This document shows, piece after piece, positions 1 through 8,674 of a stretch of DNA of 64,000 nt. A program made the position numbers and the translations under genes. Under the pieces are notes generated by a model. It was not told the DNA's origin and ran no database searches. It saw only the letters and a program-made list of their open reading frames with translations. This stretch comes from Ignavibacteria bacterium (GTDB lineage Bacteria > Bacteroidota > Ignavibacteria > Tepidaquicellales > Tepidaquicellaceae), in the NCBI GenBank assembly GCA_016719565.1, contig JADJYU010000013.1, positions 124,001 through 188,000 of the forward strand, written 5' to 3'. Every line of letters starts with the position of its first letter. The first letter of the stretch is position 1.

Positions 1-54
1 TAAAGCAATTGCTGAAATTATTACAGCAGCTAAGAATAGAATTGAGCGTTTCAT
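1..54 (-). CDS. Small exported protein, N-terminal fragment cut by window edge
   Basis: The gene starts at 54 on the minus strand and runs out of the window. The 18 visible residues begin MKRSILFLAA and form the start of a hydrophobic signal peptide. They match the first 18 residues of the 117-residue protein starting at 10743 except for one Val/Ile change, and the DNA upstream of both starts is also nearly identical. This is therefore a second copy of that small exported beta-rich protein. Its mature part cannot be seen. It sits just downstream of the 74-residue exported peptide at 192-416, the same order as in the copy at 10.4-11.1 kb. Confidence 0.75.
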   Translation of the reverse strand, partial: MKRSILFLAAVIISAIAL

Positions 55-120
55 TTTAAATTTCCTTTCTTTTAATTTTAAATAAAATATAACTTTTTAA
101 AAATGTCCAAATTCATATCT
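55..120 (-). promoter_or_regulatory. Leader/promoter block duplicated at 10744-10810
   Basis: The ~65 bases upstream of the start at 54 are almost identical to those upstream of 10743, with only a few substitutions. Both contain an AAAGGA-type ribosome binding site and a run reading TAACTTTTTAAAAATGT. Identity this high outside coding sequence suggests a recent duplication or conserved control of the small exported protein. No promoter class can be assigned from sequence alone. Confidence 0.5.
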
Positions 121-191
121 ATCTCCTTTTTTTTGTTTCTACTTTTATAGCGGTCTTATCATTTTGATTATCCACCTTTTTTTTTAATTTT

Positions 192-416
192 TCATTCTTC
201 ATAAATATCTATCAGGATCAATCCGTCATAAACGTATATATACCAGATTCCATTTACAAAAACCCGCACATATGTGTATTCATTTATATCTTTAAATCTA
301 TTATGTTGATTTAAAATAGATTGAGTATCAGTTCTTAAATTTGTTTCTGAAATTGCTGATTGAAAAAATACTGTTAAACAAATTACAACTGCAATTAAAA
401 ATAATTTTGTTTTCAT
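192..416 (-). CDS. 74-residue exported peptide, paralogue of 10905-11126
   Basis: This short protein has a signal peptide (residues 1-23, ending ...FFQSAIS) and a ~50-residue mature part. Its C-terminal core, VFVNGIWYIYVYDG, matches VFKDGIWWIYVYDE in the 73-residue protein at 10905-11126, so the two are paralogues. A good ribosome binding site (AAAGGAG, 7-8 bases before the ATG) fixes the start. The gene is transcribed away from the ~500-residue gene at 625, and the other copy has the same divergent arrangement. I do not recognise the family. The Trp/Tyr-rich strand suggests a small extracellular beta-structure, which is inference. Confidence 0.72.
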   Translation of the reverse strand: MKTKLFLIAVVICLTVFFQSAISETNLRTDTQSILNQHNRFKDINEYTYVRVFVNGIWYIYVYDGLILIDIYEE

Positions 417-624
417 GACCGCTCCTTTTCTGAACTTTAATTAGTACAAATTATTAAGAAAAGAATTGTAATCAAAAGAGAATTTAATCCAATTCTCGCT
501 CCAAAATTGTATTGAAAAAATTTGAAATTTAGAAATACTTGAATCTACGGGAGGAAATGAATAATTTAAAAAACATTTGTGCTCTTTATACTCGCTTTTA
601 AATAAAGGAAAGAATAGAATATTT

Positions 625-2106
625 ATGATAAAACACAGAATAATAGACATCCTTAAAACTTTTTCAGTAAAAGATATCAAGAACTTTAGAGATTATTTAA
701 ATTCTCCTTTTTTCAATAAAAGTAAAAAAATTGTTAAAGTTTATGAAATTTTATTAAAATTTTTTCCCGATTTTAATTCACAATTACTAACCAAAGAATT
801 AATCTATTCAAAATTTGAAAGTAAAAAAAGTTTTAACAAATCCACGTATTATAACATGATGGCAGATCTATTTCATCATGCGGAAAATTATTTGATGTAT
901 ATTAATTTTCAGAAAAAAGAAATAAAAGCGAAAGATTTTTTACTGGATGAATTGTTTAAAAGAAATCTTGATAATCTTATTGAATCAAATTTAACAAAAG
1001 TTAAATCTCTCCTGAGAAGTAATAACCAGATTGATGCAGATTATTATTTTAATACTTTTAAAATAATTACTGATGAATTAAACCATATACATGTTAATAA
1101 AGCGAAATCCGGAAAATCAATAATAGATTTATATTCCAATAAATTATCAGACAGAGGAATGTATCTTACTTGTTTATTTGTAACTGAGATGATGAGGGTG
1201 TTCGATGATCTTTTAGCGTTAAACAAAACTTTTGATATAGACAAAGAATCAAGTTTCATTTTTGGGATTTTTAACGAAATGGATTTTGAAAAATTATTAA
1301 AGTACATGATCTCAAATTCCAAAAATAAAGATTTATCTGTAGTATTTAAAATATATTACAATCTTCACATGGCTTTTTCTGATTTTGAGAATGAAAAATA
1401 TTATACTAATTACAAAAAGCTGTTATTTATGAATATTAATATTTTCAGTATCGATGAAATAAGATTCCATTTGAGCAGGTTAATCAGATATTGTAAAAAT
1501 AAATCATCTGATGTGAAGTTATCCCGTAAATATGAAAATGAATTACTGATGCATTACAATTATGTTCTTACAAAAGGATATTACAAATCAAGTATATCAA
1601 ATTATTTACCGGTCGAATTATTCAGAATCGTTTTACATTTGGGTTTAAATCTAAAGAAGTTTAAATGGACAAATGAATTTATAAACAAATTTATAAATGA
1701 AATTCACCCTGACAAAAGAGATAGTATGTATTATTTAAGTTCGGCAGAGTATTATTTCAGTAAAAAAAATTTTCCCAAAGTACTGAAGAACCTTCATGAA
1801 ATTGATCTTAATCATTTTATGCTGAAGGTTGATTTAAGAAATATTCTTTTAATGACTTATTATGAACTGAATGAATTTGAAAGTGCAACTTCATTAATTG
1901 AATCATATAAACATTTTCTGAAATATGATAAAACATTATCAAAACCTGAAAAAAAGAAAGCCTATGATTTTATAGATATCCTTAAAATTCTGATTAAAAA
2001 AAAGATCAATTCTAAGAACGACCAAAACAATATCTTAGAATTCGAATTGAATGAAAAATTATTTTATAAAAACTGGGTTGAGGAAAAGATATTGCAACTC
2101 AAATGA
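625..2106 (+). CDS. ~493-residue soluble helical protein of unknown function (copy A)
   Basis: No family function is recognised. The protein is Lys/Asn/Tyr-rich and lacks a signal peptide or membrane segment. It looks almost wholly helical, with TPR-like stretches such as YYLSSAEYYFSKKNF. It is a clear homologue of the 501-residue protein at 11323: both open MIKH(R/K)I(I/F)(D/N)I and share a FxxSPxxNxxKKIVxxxxxxxKxxPDF block near residues 20-50. The start at 625 is chosen because it aligns with that paralogue's first Met; an upstream in-frame ATG at 577 would add 16 residues that do not align. The gene is more A+T-rich than the metabolic genes further right. It diverges from the exported peptide at 192-416. 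A cytoplasmic regulatory or scaffold role is a guess. Confidence 0.7.
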   Translation: MIKHRIIDILKTFSVKDIKNFRDYLNSPFFNKSKKIVKVYEILLKFFPDFNSQLLTKELIYSKFESKKSFNKSTYYNMMADLFHHAENYLMYINFQKKEIKAKDFLLDELFKRNLDNLIESNLTKVKSLLRSNNQIDADYYFNTFKIITDELNHIHVNKAKSGKSIIDLYSNKLSDRGMYLTCLFVTEMMRVFDDLLALNKTFDIDKESSFIFGIFNEMDFEKLLKYMISNSKNKDLSVVFKIYYNLHMAFSDFENEKYYTNYKKLLFMNINIFSIDEIRFHLSRLIRYCKNKSSDVKLSRKYENELLMHYNYVLTKGYYKSSISNYLPVELFRIVLHLGLNLKKFKWTNEFINKFINEIHPDKRDSMYYLSSAEYYFSKKNFPKVLKNLHEIDLNHFMLKVDLRNILLMTYYELNEFESATSLIESYKHFLKYDKTLSKPEKKKAYDFIDILKILIKKKINSKNDQNNILEFELNEKLFYKNWVEEKILQLK

Positions 2107-2229
2107 AATTGTTTACTATATTAATTTGATATCTTGATAATTTGTGCTGTTGTTGTGTTGAGAATTATCAATGATCAACGTTCTATGTTTAATAAAAAAT
2201 GTAATATTCGTAATTCGTAATTTTGTGCC

Positions 2230-2311
2230 GTTGTTGGTGTTCCAAAAAGTTTGCACTGCAAATCTTAAATTTATCAGCCCAACTCAAGCAAACTTTTTGG
2301 ACACCAACAAC
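2230..2311. repeat. Long hairpin, REP-like, left of transposase
   Basis: The arm at 2230-2254 pairs with 2288-2311 over about 24 base pairs with one bulged T, leaving a ~33-base loop. The arm begins GTTGTTGGTG and ends CAAAAAGTTTGC. The same arm sequences recur in the hairpin at 2926-3009, which supports their use as recognition ends for the transposase between them. Confidence 0.8.
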
Positions 2312-2349
2312 TCTGCCGGCGAAGTCTGCAGCTAAACCTGATTGAATAA

Positions 2350-2868
2350 TCATATCTCTAAATAATTTTCCAAAAATCCAAATTCATTTTTACCTAAATA
2401 ATAATATCGTGCAGAGGAGTACTTATAATCCTGAGGCTCTATAGCTAAGTTCCAGTTTGATCTGACCGGATTTGTAATGATATAATTTATTTTTTGCTCA
2501 ACTACTTTCTTAGAAAATAAAGGTACGGATAATGGATTCCTTTTCCAGAATTGATATTTTCTGTCTGACGCTCCTACATATAATGACTCATAAATTACCG
2601 GCTGATCACTTTTTATTTCTCTTAATATTGTCTGTCCTGTATACTTCAATAAGTCTCTTTGAAAATCAGATCTTTCTATATCTTCATTTATTTTCCAAAC
2701 TGTATGAAAATGATTTGGCATGATCACGAATGCAAAAACCCTTATCCGTAGCTCACTTACCAAAAACTTAAAACTCTCTATTATAATATCCTTATACTTA
2801 TCATTTTTAAGCAAATGTTTCCATTCAAAATTCGTGGCAGTAAAGAAAAAGTAATTCTTTATCATCAT
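2350..2868 (-). CDS. REP-associated tyrosine transposase (RAYT, Y1_Tnp family)
   Basis: This 172-residue HUH endonuclease is of the IS200-like superfamily. The metal-binding motif MPNHFHTVW lies at residues 50-58 with His53 and His55. The likely nucleophile Tyr129 sits in the helix KINYIITNPVRSNW, which is the standard position for the family. Length (about 150-220 for RAYTs) and the flanking paired hairpins both fit a single-strand DNA transposase acting on REP-like palindromes. The reading frame is intact and the catalytic residues are present, so it may be active. The bracketing by hairpins rather than terminal inverted repeats separates it from the DDE element at 39.5 kb. Confidence 0.87.
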   Translation of the reverse strand: MMIKNYFFFTATNFEWKHLLKNDKYKDIIIESFKFLVSELRIRVFAFVIMPNHFHTVWKINEDIERSDFQRDLLKYTGQTILREIKSDQPVIYESLYVGASDRKYQFWKRNPLSVPLFSKKVVEQKINYIITNPVRSNWNLAIEPQDYKYSSARYYYLGKNEFGFLENYLEI

Positions 2869-2925
2869 ATTCTTCTTCTCGATTATAGATCCGAATTAAA
2901 TTAATTCCGCAGATTTTTTTGGTTT

Positions 2926-3009
2926 GTTGTTGGTGATCAAAAAGTTTGCTTAAAATGCGAAGTAATATTAAACTGAACCTCAGGCAAACTTTTTGAAAAC
3001 ACCAACAAC
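2926..3009. repeat. Long hairpin, REP-like, right of transposase
   Basis: The arm at 2926-2949 pairs with 2984-3009 over about 22 base pairs, interrupted by a small internal loop (AT against TTTT). The loop is ~34 bases. The arms repeat the sequence of the 2230-2311 hairpin. The remaining bases up to 3192 contain no gene, only A+T-rich spacer with repeats of the GTAATTC type. Confidence 0.78.
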
Positions 3010-3192
3010 GGCGGAAAAAGTTTTATTATTTTTTTATACGAACATTTATTTTTTGTAATTCGTTTTCACACAGCCTCCCCAGCTTGGGAAGATCGATTAT
3101 ATAGTGGACTCTGGTTCAGATTCAAATTGAAATTTGTAATTCGCAATTATATAGCCGCTCTTTATTTGACATTTGACATTTGTAATTCAAAA

Positions 3193-4914
3193 TTACTTTA
3201 TCAGGATCATCTTCATCGTCTTAAAATAATTTTCACCCTGCAGCTGATAAAAATAAATCCCGCTCGATAGACTGCTGCCTTCAAAACTCACCTGATACGT
3301 TCCAATGTTCAGCTTCTCATTGATAAGTGTTGATATTTCCTTTCCAAGCATATCGAATACTACGAGCTTCACATTCCCGCTCATTGCAATGTCAAACTTA
3401 ATGCTCGTTGTAGGATTGAACGGATTCGGAAAATTTTGATAGATATTGAATGATGATGGTACATTTGAATTCAACGGCTGTATGCCGACTGGTTCGTCGG
3501 GAGGTATGAATCCATGCTGAAAAGTTCTGTATCTGTCATGACCATACATCGGCCAGGGGAAATTTTCTGTGTTGTAAGAAACTCCGGGGAATGTCCAGGC
3601 ATATAAGCCACAGCCATCACCACCATTAATGTATCCATTAGAAGTTAATAGAATATCTGCCTGTCCATCATTATTCAAATCACAAAATGTCGGCGCAGAT
3701 GCCGGTAGTCCCTTTGGTCTCAAAGGTGACCAGCTGAGTTCCTGTGCATCAGTATTCCAAAAACTAAGATAACCTCTTAGTCCCATCCCACCAACTGTAT
3801 CTTGATTTCCGGGAAATGATACTAAACAAAATTTATCTGTCAGCTTTCCAATAGAAGTAGATCTATATTGTAATACAGGAGAGAATATTGGAAAACCGGG
3901 CATTAAACTCCCGTTATCAGTATATCCAAAAACCTGAAAAAATGAATTCCCGAAGATAAAAAAGTAATCAGAATTGTTATAATTTCCTGCTGTTAGGCTT
4001 TCATTGTTATAATAAGCATTTAGATTACTACGTACGTCTATTTCCCCTTCATTATTGTAAATAGTAAATCTTGATTTAAAAGTATTCGGCATTCCGTTTG
4101 GAGAATTATTTGATACAATTGCGATTTTCGATTTACCATTATCTTTGTATAATACAGGGTTATCAAAAGATTCAAAAAAATAATTAGAATCAGAATTTAT
4201 AGGAGAAAAACTTAGATCTTTACCATCCGGGGATAAAATAAATATTTTATTAGAATCTCTGCTTGGAGCTATTGTGCTTGGAAATATCATCTCAGGAATA
4301 TTATCATTATTCAGATCACCAATCGCGAATTTACTAATAAATGTTCTTTCACCAAAATCTATAATTCTTGGCCATCCATTTCTATATGTTCCGTCATGAT
4401 TCAAAACATAAATTATATTTTGTTTTACGGTTATAATCTCTAATTTGTCATCGCCATCTAAATCATAAATAGATAAAATATTACCAGGAGTTACAGCTGA
4501 ATTGGGAACATAGGCAGGGAAACCGGGCAGGTAATTTCCATTGTAATCAAACACATATAGCGAATCAGCTCTTACGACCAGGTCTATGTAGCCATCACCG
4601 TTAACATCACCTGCTGCGGTCTCAATATAGCTAACTAAACAATTTACAGTTTTCGGGAAATTTGGAAGAATTTTTCCTTTACTGTCAATTAAAAAGATTT
4701 TACCTGTTTGTAAAATTACATTTACGCCAATAAATATTCTTTTTTCTTCTCCACTGCCAAAATTAGCAACAATAGATGAAGATCCCGTATTGTAACAATA
4801 ATCGACACTATCTAAAACGATTGGAAAACCATCCATTAAAACAGGAGGACTCTGGGAAAATGTATTTTGATTTACACATAGACATAGAATTGTTAATATA
4901 ATTATTTTTTTCAT
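3193..4914 (-). CDS. FG-GAP/VCBS-repeat surface protein with T9SS sorting domain (1 of 3)
   Basis: This 573-residue exported protein has a signal peptide at residues 1-21 (ends NTFSQ). The body is a probable seven-bladed propeller with several calcium-loop repeats, for example DVNGDGYIDLVV, DLDGDDKLEIITV and DLNNDGQADILL. A linker WPMYGHDRYR...PPDEPVGIQP is followed by a T9SS type A domain over the last ~88 residues (QNFPNPFNPTTSIKF ... KMILIK). It should be secreted through the type IX system and attached to the surface. Its ATG overlaps the stop of the upstream gene 4911-5945 by four bases (ATGA), so the two are probably translationally coupled. Close paralogues are at 6514-8220 and 8675-10381. 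The ligand is unknown. Confidence 0.85.
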   Translation of the reverse strand: MKKIIILTILCLCVNQNTFSQSPPVLMDGFPIVLDSVDYCYNTGSSSIVANFGSGEEKRIFIGVNVILQTGKIFLIDSKGKILPNFPKTVNCLVSYIETAAGDVNGDGYIDLVVRADSLYVFDYNGNYLPGFPAYVPNSAVTPGNILSIYDLDGDDKLEIITVKQNIIYVLNHDGTYRNGWPRIIDFGERTFISKFAIGDLNNDNIPEMIFPSTIAPSRDSNKIFILSPDGKDLSFSPINSDSNYFFESFDNPVLYKDNGKSKIAIVSNNSPNGMPNTFKSRFTIYNNEGEIDVRSNLNAYYNNESLTAGNYNNSDYFFIFGNSFFQVFGYTDNGSLMPGFPIFSPVLQYRSTSIGKLTDKFCLVSFPGNQDTVGGMGLRGYLSFWNTDAQELSWSPLRPKGLPASAPTFCDLNNDGQADILLTSNGYINGGDGCGLYAWTFPGVSYNTENFPWPMYGHDRYRTFQHGFIPPDEPVGIQPLNSNVPSSFNIYQNFPNPFNPTTSIKFDIAMSGNVKLVVFDMLGKEISTLINEKLNIGTYQVSFEGSSLSSGIYFYQLQGENYFKTMKMILIK

Positions 4915-5945
4915 TTTAGTGGAATTTTATAAAAATGCTTTCCTGAAGCATAAATATTATTATTGATAAATTTAAATCGATTTACGTTTAAATAAGTGAA
5001 GTCAGGCTTCCAATTAACTCCGCTATTTGTTGTATTGTAACTTTCACCTGAAACACTTCCATCTTCAAGATTTCTCATTCCACCTATCCAGCCTGTTTTT
5101 TCATCAATAAAGATAATACTAAGTGCTTCATATCCGGGTTGTACATTAAAGCTAAACTCTTTCCAGGTTAATCCACCATCTATAGTTTTTAAGTAAGATA
5201 ATTTATTAGAGTTTTTTACAAAAGATTCAATCGATACATAACCTATCAATGAATCTACAAAATAAATTTTCCAACAAATCTCGCCTGAATTTTGACCAAC
5301 ATAATTCTCTATCCAACTATCTCCACCATTGGTTGTGTAAAGAATTGCAGTTTTTGCCTCATAATAATTTTCTGAACTTTTTCCACCAACAATAATTCCT
5401 TTCTGATGGTTGAAGAAATAGCAATCCACTAATAAACTTACTTGGTCAATTTTTTTTGATGTCCAGGTGGTTCCACCATTAGTTGATTTTATAAAGTGAG
5501 CTGGAGTAAAATACCTGCCACATCCAAAAATATTTAAACTATCTAAAACATATAAACCACAAATTCCTTTTGGCTTATCTCCATATATTTCATTTTTTTT
5601 CTGCCATTTATACCCTCCATTTGTAGTATACATTAAAACATTTGAGTCAAGTGTACCAACAAATCCATTTAAAGAATCTGTAAATCCAATTGACCGAAAT
5701 ACACTTACATCATTTTCAAAAATCGAATTCCAAGTTTCAGCTCCATCAGTAGTTTTATAAATTATTTTTAATGAATCAATTCCCTTTATTACCCAACCTG
5801 TATTTTCATTAATAAAATAAAAATCATCTAATTTCAGTTTACTATTTGGGTAATCACTTACAACAATTCTATTCGAATTACATCCAAAACTTGCAAAATA
5901 TGAAAATATTAAAAAAATCGAAGTTTTTAACATTGTTCTGTACAC
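4911..5945 (-). CDS. YCF48-like propeller lipoprotein
   Basis: This 344-residue protein is built from photosystem-II-assembly-factor-like (YCF48/BNR) propeller repeats. Each has the form F(I/V)(N/D)xxxG(W/F)(V/I)...TT(D/N)GGxxW, for example YFINENTGWVIKG and KTTDGAETWNSIF. The N-terminus has a hydrophobic stretch ending SYFASFGC, which resembles a lipobox, so it may be a lipoprotein with Cys22 lipidated. There is no T9SS domain. The stop overlaps the start of the FG-GAP gene at 4914. A role as a surface or periplasmic partner of that protein is inferred from the overlap only. Confidence 0.75.
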   Translation of the reverse strand: MYRTMLKTSIFLIFSYFASFGCNSNRIVVSDYPNSKLKLDDFYFINENTGWVIKGIDSLKIIYKTTDGAETWNSIFENDVSVFRSIGFTDSLNGFVGTLDSNVLMYTTNGGYKWQKKNEIYGDKPKGICGLYVLDSLNIFGCGRYFTPAHFIKSTNGGTTWTSKKIDQVSLLVDCYFFNHQKGIIVGGKSSENYYEAKTAILYTTNGGDSWIENYVGQNSGEICWKIYFVDSLIGYVSIESFVKNSNKLSYLKTIDGGLTWKEFSFNVQPGYEALSIIFIDEKTGWIGGMRNLEDGSVSGESYNTTNSGVNWKPDFTYLNVNRFKFINNNIYASGKHFYKIPLK

Positions 5946-5968
5946 TATTACTGCTCTAATTTAAAAGA

Positions 5969-5996
5969 AAGTCCGATTATTAAAATAATCGGACTT
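5969..5996 (-). terminator. Hairpin between small exported gene and YCF48 gene
   Basis: A near-perfect 12-13 bp stem, AAGTCCGATTATT against its complement, with a 3-base loop. It lies just past the stop of the 6009-6371 gene on the minus strand and is followed by only a modest T-rich stretch. It may attenuate rather than fully stop transcription into the downstream pair. Confidence 0.6.
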
Positions 5997-6008
5997 AAGT
6001 AATAAAAG

Positions 6009-6371
6009 CTACTCTGGAGTTCCAATATTAACATTTGTTACTGGGTTAGTTGGTACTCCTCCTGAAATGACTACAGTTACCGGAGTTCCTGGACCAAAAC
6101 CAAATTTTGTAGCGCTAACTTGATATGTCCCATTCGGAAAACTAGATCCTCCATTGGTCAGATAAGTAAATCCATTTCCATTAGTTGTCTGAGGACTGTT
6201 AAACTGGTTATTTCCATCCTTCTTTATATAAACTTGAGCATCTGGAACCAGACCAGTGCCAAATTCATAATGAACAGTAACACTCCAGGAAGGTAATGCA
6301 TTACTTGCACTGCTTTTGGATTGATTACTAAAAATTACGATTAATGCGATTACTGCGAATGACAGTAACAT
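6009..6371 (-). CDS. Small exported beta-rich protein (1 of 3 in this block)
   Basis: This ~100-residue mature protein follows a signal peptide. It looks like a transthyretin/carboxypeptidase-regulatory-like beta-sandwich: VTVHYEFGTGLVPDAQVYI, then NGxFTYL, then GTYQVSATKFGF, ending VNIGTPE. It resembles the proteins at 8275-8643 and 10390-10743. The first ATG is at 6371. However, the ribosome binding site AAAGGAG (about 6394-6400) sits 4 bases before an ATT codon at 6389, and starting there gives a better signal peptide (xKRTSVMLLSFAVIALIVIF). The true start may therefore be ATT at 6389. It lies directly downstream of an FG-GAP gene. Function unknown. Confidence 0.68.
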   Translation of the reverse strand: MLLSFAVIALIVIFSNQSKSSASNALPSWSVTVHYEFGTGLVPDAQVYIKKDGNNQFNSPQTTNGNGFTYLTNGGSSFPNGTYQVSATKFGFGPGTPVTVVISGGVPTNPVTNVNIGTPE

Positions 6372-6513
6372 TACAGAAGTGCGTTTAATTTTGCTCCTTT
6401 CTATTTAAGGTTAATTAATTTAAAATGCTTTATCGCTTAAGGACGATAAATGTTTGTTGCTAAAAAATATTAAATGATAAAAACTATTAATTAAAAGTTT
6501 TTAACAAAAGAGA

Positions 6514-8220
6514 TTATTTTAATAAAATCATCCGCTTCGTTTCAGAAAACTCACCTGCATCCAGTTTATAAAAATAAACTCCGCTTGAAAAACTGCTTCC
6601 GTCAAATGTCAGAGAATGCGTACCTGTTGTCAATCGTTCATTTACAAGTGATTCCAATTGTCTGCCGAGTGCATCGAAGATCGTAAACTTTACATTAGAT
6701 GAAGTTCTTATTTCAAACTTAATTGTCGTAACCGGATTAAACGGATTCGGATAATTCTGCGACAAAGAAAATCTATCCGGCACTTCAGTTGAATAAGGCT
6801 GAATGCCGACTGGTTCGTCGGGCGGGATGAAACCATATTGGTTGGATTTATATCTGTCATGACCATTCTGAGGCCAGGGGAATGTTTCATTTGTATAAGG
6901 AATTCCCGGTACAGTCCAAATATGAAGATAAGTTTCACTGCCCGTCTTACTTGATATAGCAATTATTTCAACTGAGCCGTCATTATTTAAATCAGCTAAA
7001 GAAATAGAATTTACTAAGCCAATCGGTCTTAAAGGTGACCATGGTAAAGGTGAACCGTCTTTATTATAAGCAAATATATTTCCAAATCCTATCGGATCAA
7101 ATGCATCCCAGTTGTTATCAGCGACTATCAGATCATTTGAAAAAGAAAGTCTACCAATAGTCGGAGTAGCATAATGCTCTCCTACTCCTTCATTTGGCCA
7201 GCCGGGAAGTTTTATTAAATTATTAGAATATAAAGTTAAATATGGACTTCCCTGCGCGCTGTTTGTAAATTCCGGTTTTCCGTCACGATCTACATCTCCT
7301 ATTACTAAAGTGCCAAGTCCGTTAAGTACATTGTTATATCCCTGATCTACTATTTCTCCGAGAATGTTGTATTTTGTAAGACGGTTTCTACTTATTCCGC
7401 CGGACCCTAGACGCTTTGATGACATTATAATGTAAGTCGAATCTGAATTATTTCGGTTTAATATTAATGTAGGAGAAGCCCCCCAGTTTGTAAAAGATGA
7501 ATCATATGTGAAGTTCCAGTTTTGAGAAAAAAGTTCTCCGTTTTGTCTGAATATTCTAAATACAGGTACCGGATCACTTGTATATACTGGAACTACTATT
7601 TCTGCCATGCCGTCATTATCAATGTCGCCAATGGCTGCATTTGTTCTGCAAATTCCAGAATAATTCTGCGGCCAGCCATTACGAATCGTTCCATTTGAAT
7701 TGAAAACCACTGACTCATTATTCTTACAGACAATTATTTCCAGAAGTCCGTCATTATCAAGATCATATATATTTACAGGTTTAAATGGACCTACATCTCC
7801 GTCAGAATAATTCACAGGAAATCCGGGAAGATGATTTCCAAAACGATCAATTACATCAACTGTGTTTGTCATTCTCATTACTATATCGAGATATCCATCT
7901 CCATTTACATCGCCTGATACCTTATCTAATATTAATTCGTTATATCCCTTTGGAAAATTTGGATAATTAGAGCCATCACTTTTTATTACATATAACATTA
8001 CACCAGGACTTACGGCTCCATTATAATCAACACAAAAGAATATTATTTCTTTCTGTCCGTCATTTTCCAGATCAGTTATTAACGGACCTCCCGCCTTTTG
8101 AAATTGCTTTCTTAAAGTATCAACTATTACAGGAAAGCCCTGGTAATAAACCGGAGTTTGTGATTGTACAGGATTTATCAAACTAAACAAAACAATAAAA
8201 ATAAAATAATATGTTTTCAT
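6514..8220 (-). CDS. FG-GAP/VCBS-repeat surface protein with T9SS sorting domain (2 of 3)
   Basis: This 568-residue paralogue of the proteins at 3193 and 8675 has a signal peptide at residues 1-20 (ends NPVQSQ). Propeller repeats carry calcium-loop motifs such as DVNGDGYLDIVM, DLDNDGLLEIIV, DIDNDGMAEIVV and DLNNDGSVEIIA. The shared linker WPQNGHDRYKSNQYGFIPPD leads to PVGIQP and a T9SS domain (QNYPNPFNPVTTIKFEI ... KRMILLK). It is predicted to be exported across the outer membrane and surface-attached. The small exported gene 6009-6371 lies ~140 bases downstream and the interrupted one (8275-8643) lies upstream. Substrate unknown. Confidence 0.85.
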   Translation of the reverse strand: MKTYYFIFIVLFSLINPVQSQTPVYYQGFPVIVDTLRKQFQKAGGPLITDLENDGQKEIIFFCVDYNGAVSPGVMLYVIKSDGSNYPNFPKGYNELILDKVSGDVNGDGYLDIVMRMTNTVDVIDRFGNHLPGFPVNYSDGDVGPFKPVNIYDLDNDGLLEIIVCKNNESVVFNSNGTIRNGWPQNYSGICRTNAAIGDIDNDGMAEIVVPVYTSDPVPVFRIFRQNGELFSQNWNFTYDSSFTNWGASPTLILNRNNSDSTYIIMSSKRLGSGGISRNRLTKYNILGEIVDQGYNNVLNGLGTLVIGDVDRDGKPEFTNSAQGSPYLTLYSNNLIKLPGWPNEGVGEHYATPTIGRLSFSNDLIVADNNWDAFDPIGFGNIFAYNKDGSPLPWSPLRPIGLVNSISLADLNNDGSVEIIAISSKTGSETYLHIWTVPGIPYTNETFPWPQNGHDRYKSNQYGFIPPDEPVGIQPYSTEVPDRFSLSQNYPNPFNPVTTIKFEIRTSSNVKFTIFDALGRQLESLVNERLTTGTHSLTFDGSSFSSGVYFYKLDAGEFSETKRMILLK

Positions 8221-8235
8221 AATATAAATAATAAT

Positions 8236-8266
8236 AGCGCAGACTAAAATAATTTTTGTCTGCGCT
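8236..8266 (-). terminator. Hairpin just past the natural end of the interrupted small gene
   Basis: The stem AGCGCAGAC pairs with GTCTGCGCT across a 13-base A+T loop. It begins 9 bases after the TAA at 8275-8277, which is where the gene would end if the internal stop were read through. This supports 8275, not 8371, as the original gene end. Confidence 0.6.
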
Positions 8267-8274
8267 TTGAATTT

Positions 8275-8643
8275 TTAATAATTTGGACCCAGTGTAATTG
8301 TGATATAATCATCACCGGTATGTACTATATTTAAAGATGATCCTGATTGACCGTCATTTGGACGTGCAGGTTAATATACATACACATCATAAGTTCCTGT
8401 TCCAAGATTTTTATAACACCAGCCATTTATATCAGTAGTACCTGTTGTGATTTCTGTACTTCCAATTTTATAAACTACTTCAGCGTCTTTCTGAGGAACT
8501 GTTCCACCTACTTGCATTACTCTTACATTAAAGTAAGGTAGTGCCATTGACGCTGAATTATCGTTAGACAAAATTGATTCGTTGACAATAAGAGATGCAA
8601 ATACAGCAAACAAGATTACTATCGGGATTATTAGCTTTTTCAT
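8275..8643 (-). pseudogene. Small exported beta-rich protein interrupted by an in-frame TAA
   Basis: The open frame from 8643 (MKKLIIPIVILF signal peptide; an upstream in-frame ATG at 8664 is also possible) stops at TAA 8373-8371 after ...GTYDVYVY. In the same frame, 31 further codons follow (PARPNDGQSG ... YITITLGPNY) before a TAA at 8277-8275. That tail resembles the C-termini of the paralogues, which end VYFGPTSPE and VNIGTPE. One point mutation therefore seems to have removed the last strand(s). The truncated form would be ~90 residues including the signal peptide. A sequencing error or stop read-through are alternatives. Confidence 0.7.
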
Positions 8644-8674
8644 TTTCAATTTATCATTTATCATTTTAAATTTA

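Larger units (their letters stand above)
2230..3009. mobile_element. RAYT element bracketed by two long hairpins
   Basis: A tyrosine transposase of the IS200/RAYT type (2350-2868) lies between two imperfect palindromes (2230-2311 and 2926-3009). Both palindromes have arms opening GTTGTTGGTG and closing AAAAAGTTTGC. In known IS200/IS605 and RAYT/REP systems, HUH transposases recognise such hairpins, so the whole block is probably one mobile or domesticated unit. Exact ends are not defined, because these elements make no target-site duplication. Confidence 0.65.

Noticed and set aside
441..680. 79-codon minus-strand frame with hydrophobic start
   Set aside because: It covers the divergent promoter region and the start of the 625-2106 gene, lacks a ribosome binding site and has no counterpart in the paralogous cassette.
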